From contig NZ_CP019312.1 in assembly GCF_001969365.1 (NCBI RefSeq), positions 3,472,001 through 3,536,000 of the forward strand: DNA of 64,000 bases, given 5' to 3'. Below, one piece after another: positions 61,464 through 64,000 of this stretch (positions are counted from its first letter, which is position 1; each line of letters begins with the position of its first letter). The position numbers were made by a program, and so were the translations under genes. Under the pieces are notes generated by a model, which saw nothing but the letters and a program-made list of their open reading frames with translations, was not told the origin of the DNA and did not search any database. Source of the DNA: Tateyamaria omphalii (GTDB lineage: Bacteria; Pseudomonadota; Alphaproteobacteria; Rhodobacterales; Rhodobacteraceae).

Positions 61464-62830
61464 TTGGCGTGGTCTCCTTCGGGGTTCACGTAGCGCAGCA
61501 GCCAGAGGCCGAGGATGAAGAGCGCGATAACCGGAATGTAACCCAATTGTGCGCTGCCTGTCATGGTCGAGAAGAGCGCAATCAGCATGGGTGCCAAAAA
61601 TGCGGTCGCCTTGCCGGACAGCGCGAAGAGGCCAAAGGCCTCGGTCGGGCGTTCGGGATGGGTGTGGCGCACCATCATGGAGCGTGAGGCGGCGTAGATC
61701 GCACCGCCCGCGCCACCGATGGCCGCGCCGCAGATGTAAAAGACGATGTCCGGTATGGCGGACCCTTCGGGCATGGCGATCAGGCCGAAGAAGCTGTCGC
61801 GGTTCATGCCCACGATCACCAGGCAAACGAGGATCAGGATGTAGCAGCACACGCGGATGACCGGGCGCGGGCCCTTGCGCTTGTCAAAGATGCCGCCGAT
61901 TTGCGTGGCGATGGCGGCGGTGATGGCGCCCACGATACCGAAAACAAGGATCTGCATGATCGACCATTCCAGCACCAGGCGGGCATAGATTCCGCCCGCC
62001 GCATAAAGCGCATTGAGCGCGTCACGGTACAGCATTGAGCTGATCAGGAAATTCAGCAGCGATTTGCGATGGTAGGCCCCTTTGAGCGATTGTTTGAGGT
62101 CGCGCATGGCGTCCGCCACGCCGCCCTGTCGGTTGGCCTGTTTCGGTTCGCGGACCCAAAGGAAGAACGGCACCATGAAGATGATGAACCAGATCGCGAT
62201 GAACGGGCCGACAAAGCGGAAATCCTCGGACCGCTCCGGATCAAGGCCCAGGAGTGGCACGTTTCCGAGGATTGTCGTCCCGTCCCCCTTGGTCACGAAC
62301 AGGAGCAGCATCAGGAACAGAGAGAGTACTCCGCCCCAATAACCGATGGCCGCGCCGTTGCCGGAGATCTTGCCGACCTCGTCCTTGTCCCCGAGCGAGG
62401 GCAGCACGGCGTTGACAAAGATCAGCATGAATTCGGCCGCTATGAAGGCGAGGTTGAAGCAGAACAGGATCAGGTAGATGTTCGCGCCGCTTGGGTCCGT
62501 GTACCAAAGCGAAAAGGTGAACGGCACGTAGATGATCGCGAAAAGCCAGATCCACGGCATCCGTCGCCCGGTGCTGTCGGCATAGGCCCCGATCATGGGC
62601 GCAGTAAAGGCGATGAGCAGCCCGGCGATGGTCTGGCCCCAGAACCACGTGGATTGCGACGCGGCCTTGGCCACCTCTTCGTCACTGTAGACCGTCAGGA
62701 AGTATTCGAGCGAGGCCTGGGCAAAGAACGGCCCGAAGATAAAGGTCAGCCCGAGGGTGTAGAACGGCTGGGTCGCCCAGTCGAAGGCCATCCAGCCCTG
62801 GATGCGTCTTTTCAGACTGATCTCTGCCAT
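61433..62830 (-). CDS. UMF1-family MFS transporter
   Basis: A 465-residue protein with about twelve membrane helices. UMF1 (Atg22-like) marks are the opening GWMAFDWATQPFYTLGLTFI, GPFFAQ, and IGAYADSTGRRMPWIW. The large central loop with WVREPKQANRQGGVADAMRD precedes the second half. First gene of a leftward overlapping set (transporter, mepA, phytase-like, yhhQ). Substrate unknown; Atg22 relatives export amino acids in yeast vacuoles. Confidence 0.9.
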   Translation of the reverse strand: MAEISLKRRIQGWMAFDWATQPFYTLGLTFIFGPFFAQASLEYFLTVYSDEEVAKAASQSTWFWGQTIAGLLIAFTAPMIGAYADSTGRRMPWIWLFAIIYVPFTFSLWYTDPSGANIYLILFCFNLAFIAAEFMLIFVNAVLPSLGDKDEVGKISGNGAAIGYWGGVLSLFLMLLLFVTKGDGTTILGNVPLLGLDPERSEDFRFVGPFIAIWFIIFMVPFFLWVREPKQANRQGGVADAMRDLKQSLKGAYHRKSLLNFLISSMLYRDALNALYAAGGIYARLVLEWSIMQILVFGIVGAITAAIATQIGGIFDKRKGPRPVIRVCCYILILVCLVIVGMNRDSFFGLIAMPEGSAIPDIVFYICGAAIGGAGGAIYAASRSMMVRHTHPERPTEAFGLFALSGKATAFLAPMLIALFSTMTGSAQLGYIPVIALFILGLWLLRYVNPEGDHAKWSTSAVPVP

Positions 62831-62918
62831 GCCCTATACCCCATTGGTGGCCACGTTTTTTTGTTGGGGCGACCAAAGCAGGCCAAAGGGGGTGTGGCAA
62901 GACAAGCTTTGAGCCGGG

Positions 62919-63467
62919 CTATGTCATGGCCAGCCGGTCCAGCACAAAGGTGACACGTTGCGCCGGGGACGTTTTGGGCAGGTGAATCTGCTGATAGCCA
63001 AGCTGCGCATAGGCGTTCTCCAGCCGGGCATACTCGGCCATTGCTGTGTCCAGACTGTGCTGCCGGTCAGCGTCCTGTTTGTAGATCTCGGGCCAGGGCG
63101 GGGCCAGAAATACGAGCGGGGCGTAGGGTCGCACGGGTCCGATCGTGTCGGCAAAGGACGTGCCGGTTTCACGGTGCAGACCCACTGCGGCATCAATCAG
63201 GCCCCGGTCGAAAAACACAGGCCCCGTGTGAGCGGCTGCTGCGTCCAGATCCTGCCGCGCCATGGCCACTGCCCGGTTGGCAAAGGCGGCTGGATCTACC
63301 CACGGAAGAGCCTTGCCGTCGCCTTGCCGTTCTTCTGCAACGATGCGGCGCCCCGGTTCGCTGACGGTTGCAAAACCGCGCGCCGCCAGAGCGTCGAGCA
63401 AGGTGGACTTTCCGCCCCCCGAGCAACCGGAAATCACAAAGAACCGATGCACGGTGTTTGCGGTCAC
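62919..63467 (-). CDS. AAA-type ATPase/NTPase (AAA_28 family)
   Basis: A 182-residue P-loop protein. Walker A is ISGCSGGGKSTLLDALAARG; a Walker B-like Asp is in PVFFDRGLIDAAVGLH; further conserved is VSEPGRRIVAEE and APPWPEIYKQDADRQHSLD. This matches small predicted ATPases of the AAA_28 group. Role unknown. Five bp downstream of the thioesterase gene and probably co-transcribed with it. Confidence 0.85.
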   Translation of the reverse strand: MTANTVHRFFVISGCSGGGKSTLLDALAARGFATVSEPGRRIVAEERQGDGKALPWVDPAAFANRAVAMARQDLDAAAAHTGPVFFDRGLIDAAVGLHRETGTSFADTIGPVRPYAPLVFLAPPWPEIYKQDADRQHSLDTAMAEYARLENAYAQLGYQQIHLPKTSPAQRVTFVLDRLAMT

Positions 63468-63472
63468 ACTGT

Positions 63473-64000
63473 TCAGGCGGCCGATTTCAGCGGAGTTTTG
63501 TGTGCCTCAGCATCTTGCATCGGCGGCCAGGGGCGCTGGGCTTCGGCCTTGATCCACGCGGCGATCCAGTCGGGGATTGGGGGCGACACGGCGTCTTGTC
63601 CCATGGCCGCAAGCACCTTGTGCGGTGGCACGATCCCGTTCTTGTCGGTCACGGCCGAGCGGTAAAGCACGTGGCTGGCGCATTCGCCATCAGGCTTCCA
63701 CATGGATTGTTCAAGATAGGTGAACTTGTCGTCCCAGCACACCGCTCGGCTGCGCATCTCGAATTTTTGGAAGGCGTGCAGGCGGCGGCGGTAACGCACC
63801 GAGGACCCCGCCATGGTCAGGCCCCAGCGGTTCGCCCTGAGCGTGCCGATCAGCCCGGCGCGTTGGCCCAGACCCAAGCGACCGAGGTCGTAAAGTGTCA
63901 GCGCACGCCCGTTGTTGAGCTCCATGAACCCGTCCAGGTCCCATGGCCAAACGCGGTGCTGGGTGATGTGCAGATCGGTCAGGCCCAGCGGCGCTTGGCG
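63473..64000 (-). CDS. Acyl-CoA thioesterase-like (hot-dog fold) protein, 5' end cut by the window edge
   Basis: The frame is open from the right edge to a stop at 63473, 175 residues seen. The part before the first internal ATG (63925) reads LGLTDLHITQHRVWPWDLDG and continues into MELNNGRALTLYDLGRLGL, the hot-dog pattern of the FadM/4HBT-like thioesterases (D-x-x-G-x-x-x-N-N-G-R). Later: SSVRYRRRLHAFQKFEMRSR. The true start lies beyond the window. Substrate not known. Confidence 0.8.
   Translation of the reverse strand, partial: RQAPLGLTDLHITQHRVWPWDLDGFMELNNGRALTLYDLGRLGLGQRAGLIGTLRANRWGLTMAGSSVRYRRRLHAFQKFEMRSRAVCWDDKFTYLEQSMWKPDGECASHVLYRSAVTDKNGIVPPHKVLAAMGQDAVSPPIPDWIAAWIKAEAQRPWPPMQDAEAHKTPLKSAA

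Noticed and set aside
1..64000. Prophage, insertion sequence, CRISPR array or tRNA genes
   Set aside because: I saw no transposase, integrase or phage genes, no regularly spaced repeats and no tRNA-like cloverleaf sequence.

Overview
The window looks like chromosomal DNA of a flagellated marine alphaproteobacterium of the Rhodobacteraceae (Roseobacter group). The grounds are: high G+C; alphaproteobacterial flagellin partners FlaF and FlbT beside a single flagellin; MotE-like and DUF1217 genes inside the flagellar locus; two polyamine-type ABC transporters; an ectoine-hydrolase-type M24 gene; a Hint-domain protein; and YafY, UMF1, VUT and DUF2064 genes. No rRNA or tRNA gene, insertion sequence, prophage or CRISPR array is visible. 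Both ends cut a gene.

Left part (1-8.7 kb): a truncated Hint-domain gene; the tightly coupled dapE, GNAT, DUF2064 and rnr genes; a glutathione transferase divergent from a WYL regulator; and an MltB-type lytic transglycosylase.

Transport and nitrogen catabolism (8.7-22.2 kb): a leftward PotABCD-like system that contains a DUF1330 gene and a permease with a very large extra domain; a divergent DoeA-like gene; then a class III aminotransferase divergent from a rightward potF-potG-potH-potI-like operon ending in a PuuB-like oxidase. The second block reads as putrescine uptake plus degradation.

Flagellar region (22.2-53.1 kb): flgD, fliK, flgJ-like, flgN-like, fliC, flaF, flbT, DUF1217, fliI, flgB-flgC-fliE-fliQ-flgF-flgG-flgA-flgH-fliL2, a FliJ-like gene, flhB, fliR, flhA, a large secreted protein, motA, motE-like, a small membrane protein, fliL, fliF, fliH, fliN, fliP, flgI, flgL, flgK, flgE and motB. 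Together they encode nearly a full export gate, rod, hook, rings, filament and stator. fliG and fliM are not in the window. Six flagellar intergenic regions share a 15-bp TTAx-N7-xTAA-like site resembling the CtrA box, which suggests coordinated cell-cycle-type control.

Right part (53.1-64 kb): an MFS transporter, a gene-free structured spacer, trhO, pncA, pncB, a tiny lipoprotein, arfB, a VOC protein, an independent small transcript candidate whose ribosome-binding site is complementary to the last bases of 16S rRNA, then the overlapping leftward set UMF1 transporter, mepA, phytase-like esterase and queuosine-precursor transporter, and finally an AAA ATPase with a truncated thioesterase.

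Start sites were chosen by Shine-Dalgarno spacing and family length, so several differ from the longest open frame. Family calls come from motif recognition by eye; no database search was run.
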